Shown here: positions 42,743 through 51,378 of the stretch, in pieces
How the letters are laid out: the number at the start of each line of letters is the position of its first letter
Position numbering within the stretch: position 1 is the first letter of the stretch
Assembly (NCBI GenBank): GCA_963559605.1
Contig: CAUWLL010000014.1
Location: 1-62,328 of the forward strand
Source of the DNA: Dorea_D sp963559605
Lineage (GTDB): Bacteria > Bacillota > Clostridia > Lachnospirales > Lachnospiraceae
Direction of reading: 5' to 3'
DNA length: 62,328 bases
Translations under genes and position numbers: made by a program
The notes under the pieces: model-generated
The model's database searches: none
What the model was told of the DNA's origin: nothing
Seen by the model: only the letters and a program-made list of their open reading frames with translations

Positions 42743-44174
42743 CGTTCCAAACCTCTATACACTCCTCACTTTCCGGTCCCTCTACGGAATATCCAAGATT
42801 CCGATATGCCAGAAGTATCTCTGTCACTTCTTTCGTAATTCTCTCTCCCGGGACTATGAACGGTATCCCCGGCGGATAGAGATAGGCATATTCCAGTGCA
42901 ATATACCCTGCGCTTTCCTGCAGCGGCAGTGAAGCGACCCTCCCTCCGGTCAGACGTTTCGCCTGCGCGCAGGTATATATTTGATCCGGTCGGGGAAGTT
43001 TCCCGTCCGGTATGATTCCTTTTTGTTCTATATCGACTGCCGGACTTTGCAGGTTCTCATAGTTTTCTGCCAGTCTGTCATCAATCTCTGTAAGCGCACA
43101 TTTTAACCGTGCAAACCCTTCCTCTGTATCTGCCACAGACGTCATGGCAAGTACATATGCGCCCGCTGCCATCTCCATCTGCAAATGATACTCCCGAAGA
43201 AAAATTTCCTGTAATTTCTTCCCGGATATTCCGGCATCTTTCGTGCTTATGACAATTTTAGAATTATCATAATGCTCCGTCTTTACAATTCGCAAAACTT
43301 TTAAATGCTTTAAGTCACTTCTCAGTTTCTCGAGTCTTTTCACATAATCTTCGAACAGTTCTGTCTTCTGCTCTTTTAGCATATTCACGCAATTATCAAT
43401 ACTCGCCATAAGAATATATGACGGGCTGCTGGACTGTAACATATGCAGATATTCTCTCACTCTTCTTCTGTCAGCCAATCCGCCGTTCATATGCAAAAGC
43501 GCCGTCTGGGTAAGCGACGGTAACGTTTTATGTAAACTGTGTATCACAATATCAGCTCCCGATTGGTTGGAGTTTTTCGGAAAATAAGAATGAAACCCAA
43601 AATGCGCGCCGTGAGCTTCATCCACGATAAGCGGCACACCTTTTTTATGGGCTTCCCTTGCAATCGCCTCCACATCAGATACAACGCCGTCATAGGTTGG
43701 AGAAACGATCATCACCGCCCTGATCTTTGGATTTCTCTCCAGTTCTTTTCTCACATCCTCTGCGGACACTTCTCCATTCAGCCCTGTTTTACAGTCAAAT
43801 TCCGGGGACAAATATACAGGCTTTAACTCCTGCATTTGTATCCCATGATACACAGACTTGTGGCAATTTCTTGCCACAAGTATCGTATCATTTTTCTCGG
43901 TTGTTCCTAATATAGCACTCAAAATTCCTACAGTACTTCCATTTACCAGAAAATGCGTCTCATCTCCGTGATACACAGCCGCCGCCTGCTCCTGCGCTTC
44001 CTTTAAAATCCCCTCTGCATGATGAAGATCGTCAAACCCGTCAATCTCCGTAATGTCCAGATTATACGGAAGCCCGCACTCCGCAAACTGCGGACTTCGC
44101 TTGTGCCCCGGCATATGGAATCCATAATAGTCACAATGGCTGTATTCCTTTAATTTTTCATATAGTGTGCTCAT
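42735..44174 (-). CDS. PLP-dependent Orn/Lys/Arg decarboxylase family protein
   Basis: A 479-residue fold-type I decarboxylase of the compact Firmicute form (YaaO/SpeA-like), lacking the N-terminal wing domain. FHMPGHKRSPQF opens it, VDEAHGAHFGFH holds the PLP-pyridine Asp, and HSLHKTLPSLTQT the Schiff-base Lys. B. subtilis has yaaO just before tmk-holB, so the neighbourhood is conserved. Arginine or lysine decarboxylation for polyamine synthesis is likely; the substrate cannot be fixed by eye. The ATG overlaps the pgi stop (TAATG). Confidence 0.9.
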   Translation of the reverse strand: MSTLYEKLKEYSHCDYYGFHMPGHKRSPQFAECGLPYNLDITEIDGFDDLHHAEGILKEAQEQAAAVYHGDETHFLVNGSTVGILSAILGTTEKNDTILVARNCHKSVYHGIQMQELKPVYLSPEFDCKTGLNGEVSAEDVRKELERNPKIRAVMIVSPTYDGVVSDVEAIAREAHKKGVPLIVDEAHGAHFGFHSYFPKNSNQSGADIVIHSLHKTLPSLTQTALLHMNGGLADRRRVREYLHMLQSSSPSYILMASIDNCVNMLKEQKTELFEDYVKRLEKLRSDLKHLKVLRIVKTEHYDNSKIVISTKDAGISGKKLQEIFLREYHLQMEMAAGAYVLAMTSVADTEEGFARLKCALTEIDDRLAENYENLQSPAVDIEQKGIIPDGKLPRPDQIYTCAQAKRLTGGRVASLPLQESAGYIALEYAYLYPPGIPFIVPGERITKEVTEILLAYRNLGYSVEGPESEECIEVWNDG

Positions 44175-45523
44175 TATAATCTCTTTAATAATTCTTCTCT
44201 TTCTTTTTCAAATCCCGGTTTTCCGAGAAGTGCGAACATATTTTTCTTATAACTCTCCACTCCCGGCTGGTTAAACGGATTCACACCGGAAATATATCCG
44301 CTTACTCCACATGCAAACTCAAAGAAGTAGAACAACTGCCCAAGACTGAACTCGTCCTGCTTTGGAATATTTACCAATAAGTTCGGTGCATCTCCGTCTG
44401 TATGTGCAAGCATTGTTCCGTTCATCGCGCTCTTATTTACAAAATCAACACTCTTTCCTGCCAGATAATTCAGTCCGTCAAGATCTACCGGCTCTTCCCC
44501 GATCATAATCTCTTCCTGTGATTCCTCTACATTCAGAACCGTCTCAAAGAGAATACGTGAGCCGTCTTGGATGAACTGTCCCATAGAATGAAGATCCGTA
44601 GTAAGGTCTACAGATGCCGGGAAGATGCCTTTCTGGTCTTTTCCCTCGCTCTCGCCGTAAAGCTGTTTCCACCACTCTGATACATAGTGCAGACTTGGCT
44701 CATAGTTTGCAAGTACCTCTACGGATTTTCCCTTTCTGTGAAGAATATTGCGGACTGCCGCATATTTCAGCGCATCGTTTTCCTCAAATGCACTGTTCAT
44801 CGCCAGTTCTCTTCCTGATGCCGCGCCTTCCATTAATTTATCAATATCTGCGCCGCTCACTGCGATCGGAAGAAGTCCGACTGCGGTAAGAACAGAGAAA
44901 CGTCCCCCCACATCATCCGGAACAACAAATGTCTCATAACCTTCTTCATTGGAGAGATTCTTTAGTGCTCCTCTTGCCTTATCCGTTGTTGCATAGATTC
45001 TTGCGGCAGCTTCTTCTTTCCCGTATTTTTTCTCCAGCATCTCTTTGAAAATGCGGAATGCGATTGCCGGCTCTGTTGTCGTACCGGACTTAGAAATAAT
45101 ATTCACAGAGAAATCTCTGTCTCCGATAACGTCTATTAAGTGTTTCAAATATGTACTGCTGATACTGTTTCCTGCATAATAAATCTCCGGAGTCTTGCGA
45201 ACCTCTTTCGAAACCATATTATAAAAATTGTGACGCAGAAATTCAATCGCCGCTCTTGCTCCAAGATAAGAACCTCCGATTCCGATAACTACCAAAACCT
45301 CTGAATCTGATTGAATCTTCTCTGCCGCTTTTTTTATACGGTCAAATTCCTCTTTATCATAATCAACCGGAAGATCGATCCATCCAAGGAAGTCATTTCC
45401 TGCTCCCTCTCTGCCAAGCAGCTCATCCTTTGCCGCCAACGTGATCTTCTTCATGGACTCCATCTCGTGCTCGCTGATGAATTTATTTGCTTTTGAGTAA
45501 TCGAATGTTACTTTATTTGCCAT
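44174..45523 (-). CDS. pgi: Glucose-6-phosphate isomerase
   Basis: A 449-residue isomerase of the compact Firmicute type. VIGIGGSYLGARAAIEFL, SKSGTTTEPAIAFR (phosphate loop), DDVGGRFSVLTAVGLLP and GKSVEVLANYEP-type segments are present, with the catalytic Glu and Lys regions in standard order. It interconverts glucose-6-P and fructose-6-P. GGAAGGAGT precedes the ATG. It probably starts the operon leading to rsmI. Confidence 0.96.
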   Translation of the reverse strand: MANKVTFDYSKANKFISEHEMESMKKITLAAKDELLGREGAGNDFLGWIDLPVDYDKEEFDRIKKAAEKIQSDSEVLVVIGIGGSYLGARAAIEFLRHNFYNMVSKEVRKTPEIYYAGNSISSTYLKHLIDVIGDRDFSVNIISKSGTTTEPAIAFRIFKEMLEKKYGKEEAAARIYATTDKARGALKNLSNEEGYETFVVPDDVGGRFSVLTAVGLLPIAVSGADIDKLMEGAASGRELAMNSAFEENDALKYAAVRNILHRKGKSVEVLANYEPSLHYVSEWWKQLYGESEGKDQKGIFPASVDLTTDLHSMGQFIQDGSRILFETVLNVEESQEEIMIGEEPVDLDGLNYLAGKSVDFVNKSAMNGTMLAHTDGDAPNLLVNIPKQDEFSLGQLFYFFEFACGVSGYISGVNPFNQPGVESYKKNMFALLGKPGFEKEREELLKRL

Positions 45524-45587
45524 AATTACGACTCCTTCCTGTTAAAAAAATTACTATCTTTTATTTTAACAAATCAAGGAGTTTTAA

Positions 45588-46508
45588 TCAAGCCATAAAC
45601 TCTTCAAGAATCTGGCGGATCAAAACATCTTTCGGCAGTGAAGCCCTTTCTTTCTCCACCGGGAGCTCTTCCGGTATTTCTTCCTTCACTTTCCGCTCTG
45701 GCTTATCCATATTAACCGTTGTCCGTACCGGTTCGTGAAACGCCCCTTTCTCTCGCAGACGTGAAACCGTCTCTCGTACCATCACTTTTGCTTCCGGCAT
45801 TTCACATATTTCCGGTTCTCTTTGTGTGTTTGGTTCTTCTTGCAGCTCTGCTTCCCTTGGCAAATTTAGTTCCTTTTGCAGTTCTGTATGTGTTTCTGTT
45901 TGCGGCTCTATTTTCATCTCTGTCTCTGCTTCCGTTTCCGAATGCGTTGCCATTTTCTCTGTTGCCATAACCTGAAGTTCTTTTTGATATGTCTTTTCAT
46001 AACGATGCAGACACACATTCTGCAAATAATCTACCATATAATTCTTTACAACCGCCAGGCGATAGTTTTCGTCCGTCGTCAAATGAAACAAATACACAAA
46101 GATTCCAGCCGCAATTCCCACCGCGCCCGTTTTCAATACTTCGTCTCTCATACCATTTACCTGATACTCCAGAAACGCTCCTCCAATCCCCAGCAGAATA
46201 TCAGTGAAAGCCGCTGCTTTTTCCATACGGCGGATGCTGTGAAGTTTGATCCCCCCTACTTTATAATCATATAGGTACTTATCCACAAATACGTCCACAT
46301 TTTCCACTTTCTCGCTGACCATACAGGCATGTTCAAATTTTGCCCGTACCAGACGCATAAAAGGATGCGTACTTTTACTCATGTTCCCCGCCGCATGTAC
46401 CAATCTCTTTAACGTCAGATTGACGATGCATTTGCTTGCGCCCCCCAGCGCCGCCACAATTCCGATAGCTGCATAAATAACCTGCTTGTCCAAGATAATT
46501 TTTAACAT
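45588..46508 (-). CDS. Unknown membrane protein with Glu-rich tail
   Basis: A 306-residue protein that I do not recognise. It has an N-terminal membrane segment (about 8-28), two further hydrophobic stretches near 95-115 and 125-145, then a hydrophilic tail from 175 on. The tail is rich in Glu, Thr and Gln with irregular TET/EQE-like repetition (about 190-240). The middle resembles a conserved hypothetical common in Lachnospiraceae, by general impression only. It precedes pgi by 64 bases on the same strand. No catalytic motif seen. Confidence 0.6.
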   Translation of the reverse strand: MLKIILDKQVIYAAIGIVAALGGASKCIVNLTLKRLVHAAGNMSKSTHPFMRLVRAKFEHACMVSEKVENVDVFVDKYLYDYKVGGIKLHSIRRMEKAAAFTDILLGIGGAFLEYQVNGMRDEVLKTGAVGIAAGIFVYLFHLTTDENYRLAVVKNYMVDYLQNVCLHRYEKTYQKELQVMATEKMATHSETEAETEMKIEPQTETHTELQKELNLPREAELQEEPNTQREPEICEMPEAKVMVRETVSRLREKGAFHEPVRTTVNMDKPERKVKEEIPEELPVEKERASLPKDVLIRQILEEFMA

Positions 46509-46569
46509 TTTTCAAGCCCTCCTTTACTTGAAATTATACTTGAAATTCAAGGAGAGCGCTAAAAAAGCG

Positions 46570-46609
46570 TTCCCCGTATTTCGACAGACAACTGTTGAAA
46601 TACGGGGAA
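46570..46609 (-). terminator. Terminator after mtnN
   Basis: Seventeen-base arms (TTCCCCGTATTTCGACA at 46570-46586 and complement at 46593-46609, one G-T pair) with a six-base loop, followed on the minus strand by GCTTTTTTAG. It lies 38 bases beyond the mtnN stop. Confidence 0.88.
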
Positions 46610-46646
46610 TTATATCACATTTTTTCGTTTCCTCTTCTCAAACTTC

Positions 46647-47339
46647 TTACAACATTGTCAGAAGTTCTTTCATAACTCTTACATTTTGCTTGATTGCACG
46701 GCGTTCAAAATCCGGGTAATCCATCACCGCACTGTTGTCGGCTTTATCCGAAATAGCACGGATTATGACACACGAAACTTTGTTCAGATACGCTGCGTGA
46801 GCGATAGAAGCTCCTTCCATCTCGGTACAGAGCGCGCCGAAATTTTCCACAATCCTTTCTTTTGCTTTCCGGTCTGCGACAAACTGGTCGCCGCTTGCCA
46901 CCCTACCGACAAAGGTCTGAATCTCTGGATTTGCCTTCTCATTTGCAGCCTTTGCCTTTTCCACAAGCATCTTGTCCGCTGGAAATGCAAGAACCTTCAT
47001 CCGTGGCACCTGCCCCAGGGGATCTCCGAATGTGGTGGCATCCATATCATGCTGCACGGCATCTGTAGAGATCACAATGTCTCCAATGTCGATTCTAGCA
47101 TCTAAAGAACCTGCCACCCCGGTATTGATCAGTGTGTCCACACTATATTTGTCCACCAGAATCTGCGCACAGATTGCGGCATTCACTTTCCCGATACCGC
47201 TCTGAACAATTACTACATCTTTCCCACAAAGCGTTCCTTTACAGAAATTCATGGATGCATACTCTGCCGTTTCCTGAATATCCATCGCTTCTCTTAAATG
47301 AGCCACTTCCTCTTCCATCGCTCCGATAATACCAATCAT
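46647..47339 (-). CDS. mtnN: 5'-methylthioadenosine/S-adenosylhomocysteine nucleosidase
   Basis: A 230-residue nucleosidase. IGIIGAMEEEVAHLREAM opens the protein. SGIGKVNAAICAQILVD, NTGVAGSLD and the ribose-binding TEMEGASIAHAAY with the catalytic Asp in RAISDKAD follow. It hydrolyses MTA and SAH to adenine and a thioribose, in SAM recycling. The start at 47339 is set by AAAGGAG; longer in-frame starts lack ribosome sites. Confidence 0.95.
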   Translation of the reverse strand: MIGIIGAMEEEVAHLREAMDIQETAEYASMNFCKGTLCGKDVVIVQSGIGKVNAAICAQILVDKYSVDTLINTGVAGSLDARIDIGDIVISTDAVQHDMDATTFGDPLGQVPRMKVLAFPADKMLVEKAKAANEKANPEIQTFVGRVASGDQFVADRKAKERIVENFGALCTEMEGASIAHAAYLNKVSCVIIRAISDKADNSAVMDYPDFERRAIKQNVRVMKELLTML

Positions 47340-47478
47340 CTCTAATCTCCTTTGCACCCGTTCGGGTATTCCCTTTGTAATCATCTGTTTTATTATAATC
47401 GGAATGCAGGAACAATTCAATTTAATTTTGATCAGTTCACTTGTTACAAAAGCAGCTTATCAATATATCCAAATCTAA

Positions 47479-47506
47479 TTGACTAGTTTTTCCTTCACAT
47501 TATAAT
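47479..47506 (+). promoter_or_regulatory. Sigma-70-type promoter for the xanthine/uracil permease
   Basis: TTGACT (47479-47484), 16-base spacer, TATAAT (47501-47506). The leader of about 40 bases is too short for a purine riboswitch, and none was seen. Confidence 0.75.
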
Positions 47507-47553
47507 GAAAAGAAGAAGATTTATGATACAAAAGAGGAAAGGATTTTTATTAT

Positions 47554-48960
47554 ATGATGCAAAAACAAACCGAAAATTCACCACAGACGAGTGTAGAAAA
47601 TGTATATCAGTTAAACGGCCGTGTTCCCTTAAGCAAAGCTATTCCGTTTGGTTTACAGCATGTGCTTGCCATGTTCGTGTCCAATCTGGCACCTGTACTC
47701 ATCGTATGCAGCGCCGCGCTTCTTAGAGGCACTACCGACACTTTAAGCTCCGCTGAAGTAACAAGACTTCTTCAATGCGCTATGTTTACAGCCGGTATCG
47801 GAACCAGCCTGCAGCTTTATCCCATTTGGAAAATCGGCTCCAAACTCCCCATTGTTATGGGCGTTAGTTTCACATTCCTCGGAAGCCTTTTAATGATCTG
47901 TACGAACCCTAACCTTGGATATGAGCGTATGGTAGGCGCTGTAATTCTCGGCGGTTTATTTGAAGGTATCGTAGGTTTGAGCGCCCGTTATTGGAAACGT
48001 TTTTTAACACCGGTTGTCTCCGCTTGTGTTGTCATTGCCATCGGTCTTTCTCTGTTGCCTGTGGGAATGGATTCTTGGGGCGGCGGAACCGGAACTGAGA
48101 CTTTTGGTATGTGGTATCACCTTTTTGTTGGCGCTGCTACACTGATTGTCTGTCTTGTTTCCCGTTATAAACTTCCGGGTATTTACAAAAACCTCAACAT
48201 TCTCGTAGGATTGCTCTTTGGCTACCTGTTATCTGCTATCTTTACACTTGCAGGTATTGCTCCAATGATTGATTTCTCAGGAATCACAAAGACCATTCAA
48301 GAAGTGGGATTTTTCAGTCTTCCAAAACTGGTCTTCTTCACCAGTCACAAACCGGTTTTCCATCTGGGAGCCTTTTTTACAATCGCTATTGTATATCTTG
48401 TATCTGCCGCGGAGACTACAGGTGCAACTACTGCGGTCTGCAAAGGCGCTCTTGGAAGAGATATTAAAATGGAAGAGCTTCAAGGCTCTCTTGCGGTAGA
48501 CGGATTTTCCAGTGCGATTTCCGGTTGCTTTGGATGCTTGCCGCTTACTTCTTTCAGCCAAAATGTGGGACTTGTTACTATGACCGGCGTCATTAATCGC
48601 TTTACAATCTTAATGGGAGCGCTGATCATGATCTTAACTTCTCTGTTCCCACCCCTTGGCGCATTCTTCAACTCTCTGCCTCAAGCGGTCCTTGGAGGAT
48701 GTACGGTTATGATGTTTGGTTCCATCATGTATGAAGGTGTAAAAATGCTCAAAGAGTGTGAATTTAATGACCGAACTATGATCATTGTTTCCCTCTCCTT
48801 CTGTATCGGTGTTGGATTAACACAAACTTCCGGCAACTTCTTCTCCGCATTTCCGGCGTTTGTCGGTGATATTTTCAATGGAAATGCCGTAGCCAGAGTA
48901 TTTGTAATATCTTTATTATTAAGTTTATTCCTGCCAAAAGAAAAAGAGAAAGCGCGCTAA
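47554..48960 (+). CDS. Nucleobase:cation symporter, xanthine/uracil permease family
   Basis: A 468-residue NCS2 transporter with about 12-14 membrane segments. The signature SFSQNVGLVTMTGV and the earlier AETTGATTAVCKGALGR stretch mark the xanthine/uric acid branch (PbuX/UacT) more than the uracil branch. It imports a purine base with a proton or Na+. AGGAAAGGA lies upstream; two ATG codons (47554, 47557) are possible starts. A single-gene unit between its promoter and a strong terminator. Confidence 0.9.
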   Translation: MMQKQTENSPQTSVENVYQLNGRVPLSKAIPFGLQHVLAMFVSNLAPVLIVCSAALLRGTTDTLSSAEVTRLLQCAMFTAGIGTSLQLYPIWKIGSKLPIVMGVSFTFLGSLLMICTNPNLGYERMVGAVILGGLFEGIVGLSARYWKRFLTPVVSACVVIAIGLSLLPVGMDSWGGGTGTETFGMWYHLFVGAATLIVCLVSRYKLPGIYKNLNILVGLLFGYLLSAIFTLAGIAPMIDFSGITKTIQEVGFFSLPKLVFFTSHKPVFHLGAFFTIAIVYLVSAAETTGATTAVCKGALGRDIKMEELQGSLAVDGFSSAISGCFGCLPLTSFSQNVGLVTMTGVINRFTILMGALIMILTSLFPPLGAFFNSLPQAVLGGCTVMMFGSIMYEGVKMLKECEFNDRTMIIVSLSFCIGVGLTQTSGNFFSAFPAFVGDIFNGNAVARVFVISLLLSLFLPKEKEKAR

Positions 48961-48974
48961 TTTCTTGATTTTTT

Positions 48975-49023
48975 AAGAGAGGCATTTCATATATACTTCT
49001 CGTATATACGAAATGCCTCTCTT
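48975..49023. terminator. Long bidirectional terminator hairpin
   Basis: AAGAGAGGCATTTC (48975-48988) pairs perfectly with its complement at 49010-49023, and inner ATATATAC/GTATAT extends the stem. It is shared by the permease gene and the HipA-like gene that end on either side. Confidence 0.85.
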
Positions 49024-49058
49024 GGTATATGCGTACTTAATATCAATTTTCTTATATT

Positions 49059-50132
49059 CTATAATCGGCTCAGCCTTTCTGCTCGTTCTAAGACCTCTTC
49101 CCATTGCTTCTCACTTAACAACTCCGGCTTTTTCATTCTTTCCAGTCCACTAAAATCTATCTTCAGTTCTTTTTGTGCAATTACTGCCGCATCATATAAA
49201 GAAATAAGTTCACTCGTTGTTTGCGACATCACATTCTGATAATTTCCAAATGTATGGTCATGGTCGAACAGCGGACAGTATCCTATTAATTTCCCACTGG
49301 CATTCTCCATCAAAAACCCCCAGTTCTGTTCATGTCTATCACTATTATTCAAAATGTAATCTGCAATCTGCATCTCTAAATAAGCTTTCCGATCTAATTT
49401 TTCTGCCTCTTCGTATGCATTCATTCCATATGAATCACAAAACACTTTAAATTCTTCAAAGGTAACCATTGCTATATCTTCTGATGTAAACAGTTTTGAA
49501 TTTACAATACTCTCCCCTGTTCTCTCTATCCATTCGCGCCTCTCTTCAGATAAATAAGAATCAATCTCCTTTTCCTTTGAAACCATATAATGAATATGAT
49601 TCATGTGAAGTGCTGTCAAAATTTCATCGGCAGGCACCTCATATTTCCCCACTTTATGAAGAAATAAGTCCTTTCCTTGCCGAATCCATCCTTTAGCACT
49701 TGCTCCCAGTGTAGTCAATTCCGGAGTGTGAATTTTTCTCGATTCTTTTATGTCTTCCCAGTGACAGATTGCCCTTCCTGACAGAGAAATTTCTGTAATG
49801 AAAAGAGAAAGTGGATTTTGAAACAAATTAACTTCCTCCCATGTTTTTTCATCTCCATCCTGACGAAGCCAATAGGAATCTTCTAGACTAAGACCGCGAC
49901 AAGCTTTGCACACCGCATAACGATTATTCTGTGACAAACGCATTGCATTCAAAATTTCCTTTGCATAACTGCGCCCTATTGACAATGTTCGATTTGATGC
50001 CCATTCCATAAATTCAACAAAAGTAATTTCCCTTTTTCGCAATGCAAACGGTAATCTGTCAAAATCGAGAATTTTACATTCTCCATTATCCTCTACACTC
50101 AATAGTGGCTTGTTTTTTAACAACAATAACAT
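49059..50132 (-). CDS. HipA-like protein kinase, without HipB
   Basis: A 357-residue protein. NNSDRHEQNWGFLME matches the NxDxHxxNxG catalytic loop of HipA/CtkA-type Ser/Thr kinases, and PLFDHDHTFG supplies the metal-binding Asp. The family's usual toxin-antitoxin partner HipB is not encoded next to it, so this is a solitary type such as occurs in many Firmicutes. The start at 50132 has GGAG about nine bases upstream; 50156 is an alternative. Close to a broken nuclease gene and repeats, so it may belong to mobile or accessory DNA. Target unknown. Confidence 0.72.
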   Translation of the reverse strand: MLLLLKNKPLLSVEDNGECKILDFDRLPFALRKREITFVEFMEWASNRTLSIGRSYAKEILNAMRLSQNNRYAVCKACRGLSLEDSYWLRQDGDEKTWEEVNLFQNPLSLFITEISLSGRAICHWEDIKESRKIHTPELTTLGASAKGWIRQGKDLFLHKVGKYEVPADEILTALHMNHIHYMVSKEKEIDSYLSEERREWIERTGESIVNSKLFTSEDIAMVTFEEFKVFCDSYGMNAYEEAEKLDRKAYLEMQIADYILNNSDRHEQNWGFLMENASGKLIGYCPLFDHDHTFGNYQNVMSQTTSELISLYDAAVIAQKELKIDFSGLERMKKPELLSEKQWEEVLERAERLSRL

Positions 50133-50249
50133 GCGTCCTTCACTCCCCTTCCGCAATCGCGTCCTAATCTATATTTTCCCACACTTAATCTGATATATGT
50201 ATTATAACTTTTCCCCTTATCTTCTGCAAGCAATACCCTACGGCTACTT

Positions 50250-50971
50250 CTATGCTGACTGGCTGTAACTTTCCGGACAAAAAAACAGAGGACAAAACTT
50301 CTTATCCTCTGACATCGAAATCTTCATCGCTGCCATTGCTTGTTCCGCACTCCATTTCATTGTTTCCATTAAATTTCTTATAGTCTGTACCAATGTGTTT
50401 TCTGCGGTTTCGTTTCTCATTTCTTCTAATACCTTACACATTTCATTCACTCCCTTCGGATTTTCTTTCAAATTGCTCTCCATCATCAAAGAATTGATTC
50501 GTCACCAAATGCATTCTTTCAATCGGATACAATGCTTTTCCTTCTCCGTAAAAATCTTTCTCTGTAATAAAGATAGTATAAGTCTCGGGCAACTCACTAA
50601 ATGCCTGACCTGCATCTAAATTCTCAATATCCATGACGCTTGAATGGATACCTCGCTCGATGAGGATTTGCCCCCTTATCTTCACGCTGAATCTCCAAAT
50701 CATATTTTTTACCTTTAGAATCTGTTCCATAGGCATCCAAACAGATAGATCTCGCCCCTGCAAGTCTTTTCATGTCCTTTTGTGTCTGACACTCAGTAAT
50801 TACTAAGTCTTTTTTTCCGGTGATAATCCGCAATACGAACTCTGCCAACGGAAGATTATCTTTGAAAAGACATCTCGTAAAATCATCATCTATTGGACGC
50901 AATCCACGTAATCATTGCAAATCCACTTGATGTTCATATTCTTTAATTTGTTGCTCTTTCTCGTTCATCAT
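50250..50971 (-). pseudogene. Broken PD-(D/E)XK (Rpn/transposase-like) nuclease gene
   Basis: Three pieces of one protein lie in different frames. The first (to about 50650) reads DDDFTRCLFKDNLPLAEFVLRII, then KRLAGARSICLDAYGTDS and KYDLEIQREDKGANPHRARY. A single extra base near 50646-50647 shifts the frame, and HSSVMDIENLDAGQAFSELPETYTIFITEKD continues in the second frame to about 50460. The usual middle part is deleted, and MCKVLEEMRNETAENTL...WSAEQAMAAMKI continues in a third frame. The N-terminal ATG near 50971 is separated from the first piece by a stop. At least three lesions, so no function is expected. The order matches intact Rpn-family PD-(D/E)XK proteins common in Lachnospiraceae. 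Confidence 0.85.
50286..50311 (-). terminator. Terminator at the end of the broken nuclease gene
   Basis: CAGAGGA (50286-50292) pairs with TCCTCTG (50305-50311); seven Ts follow on the minus strand, then GTCCGGAA. It lies inside the last open frame of the pseudogene, so the original stop has probably been lost. Confidence 0.75.
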
Positions 50972-51119
50972 TCTATACCCACTTTCTCTAATCTGTATCG
51001 GAGGGGAGTAATGCGGAGCAAGTTTTCTAATTTAATTCTAGCACATTCCTCTTTTCCCCTCAATTCTGTTTACTTTCTCTCTCACTTTTTTATTCATCTT
51101 CTTGCACCTCTTCATTTTC

Positions 51120-51141
51120 ATTCCGGACAAATTCCGGACAA
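51120..51141. repeat. Tandem 11-bp repeat ATTCCGGACAA
   Basis: Two perfect copies of ATTCCGGACAA lie head to tail directly before the queT -35 box. The core TTCCGGACAA also occurs at 50271-50280, at the far end of the broken nuclease gene. The stretch 50981-51119 holds no gene that I can see. Confidence 0.7.
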
Positions 51142-51144
51142 ACC

Positions 51145-51173
51145 TTGATTTTTGTACTTCTCTATGCTAAACT
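51145..51173 (+). promoter_or_regulatory. Sigma-70-type promoter for queT
   Basis: TTGATT (51145-51150), 17-base spacer, TAAACT (51168-51173). The implied leader of about 200 bases contains several hairpins. Confidence 0.6.
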
Positions 51174-51218
51174 ATTACCCGTTATAAAGCCCATAAAAAC
51201 AAGGTCTTACAAGGGTTT

Positions 51219-51297
51219 CGCCGATTTCCGGCGTAAGTCAAATACCATAGATATTTGACTCTTGCGACATTCGCCAGATGGATGTGCAGGCACATCC
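51219..51297 (+). ncRNA. Structured 5' leader of queT, three hairpins
   Basis: CGCCG-ATTTC-CGGCG (51219-51233), AGTCAAATA with complement TATTTGACT (51236-51244 and 51252-51260), and GGATGTG-CAGG-CACATCC (51280-51297) follow one another in the leader, upstream of the riboswitch-like element. No known family recognised for this part. Confidence 0.5.
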
Positions 51298-51327
51298 GCA
51301 TGGCTCATTGTTTCGCGTTAAATGAAT

Positions 51328-51370
51328 CGTGTGTTCGCGACCTTCCACACGTAAAACAAAACTAAAGGAG
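51328..51370 (+). promoter_or_regulatory. Candidate preQ1-I riboswitch controlling queT translation
   Basis: A 6-bp stem CGTGTG/CACACG (51328-51333, 51346-51351) encloses a 12-base loop with UUCGC, ACC and a final C next to the stem. An A-rich tail (AAAACAAAACUAAAGGAG, 51353-51370) follows and runs into the ribosome site. This is the layout of preQ1-I aptamers: the loop pairs with the tail as an H-type pseudoknot and the last loop C contacts preQ1. It resembles the Thermoanaerobacter form with UCGC in the loop and AACAAAACAAGG in the tail. Its position nine bases before queT fits control by hiding the ribosome site. Confidence 0.7.
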
Positions 51371-51378
51371 AACTGAAT

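Noticed and set aside
47420..47553. Purine riboswitch ahead of the xanthine/uracil permease
   Set aside because: The leader after the promoter is only about 40 bases and lacks the aptamer core.
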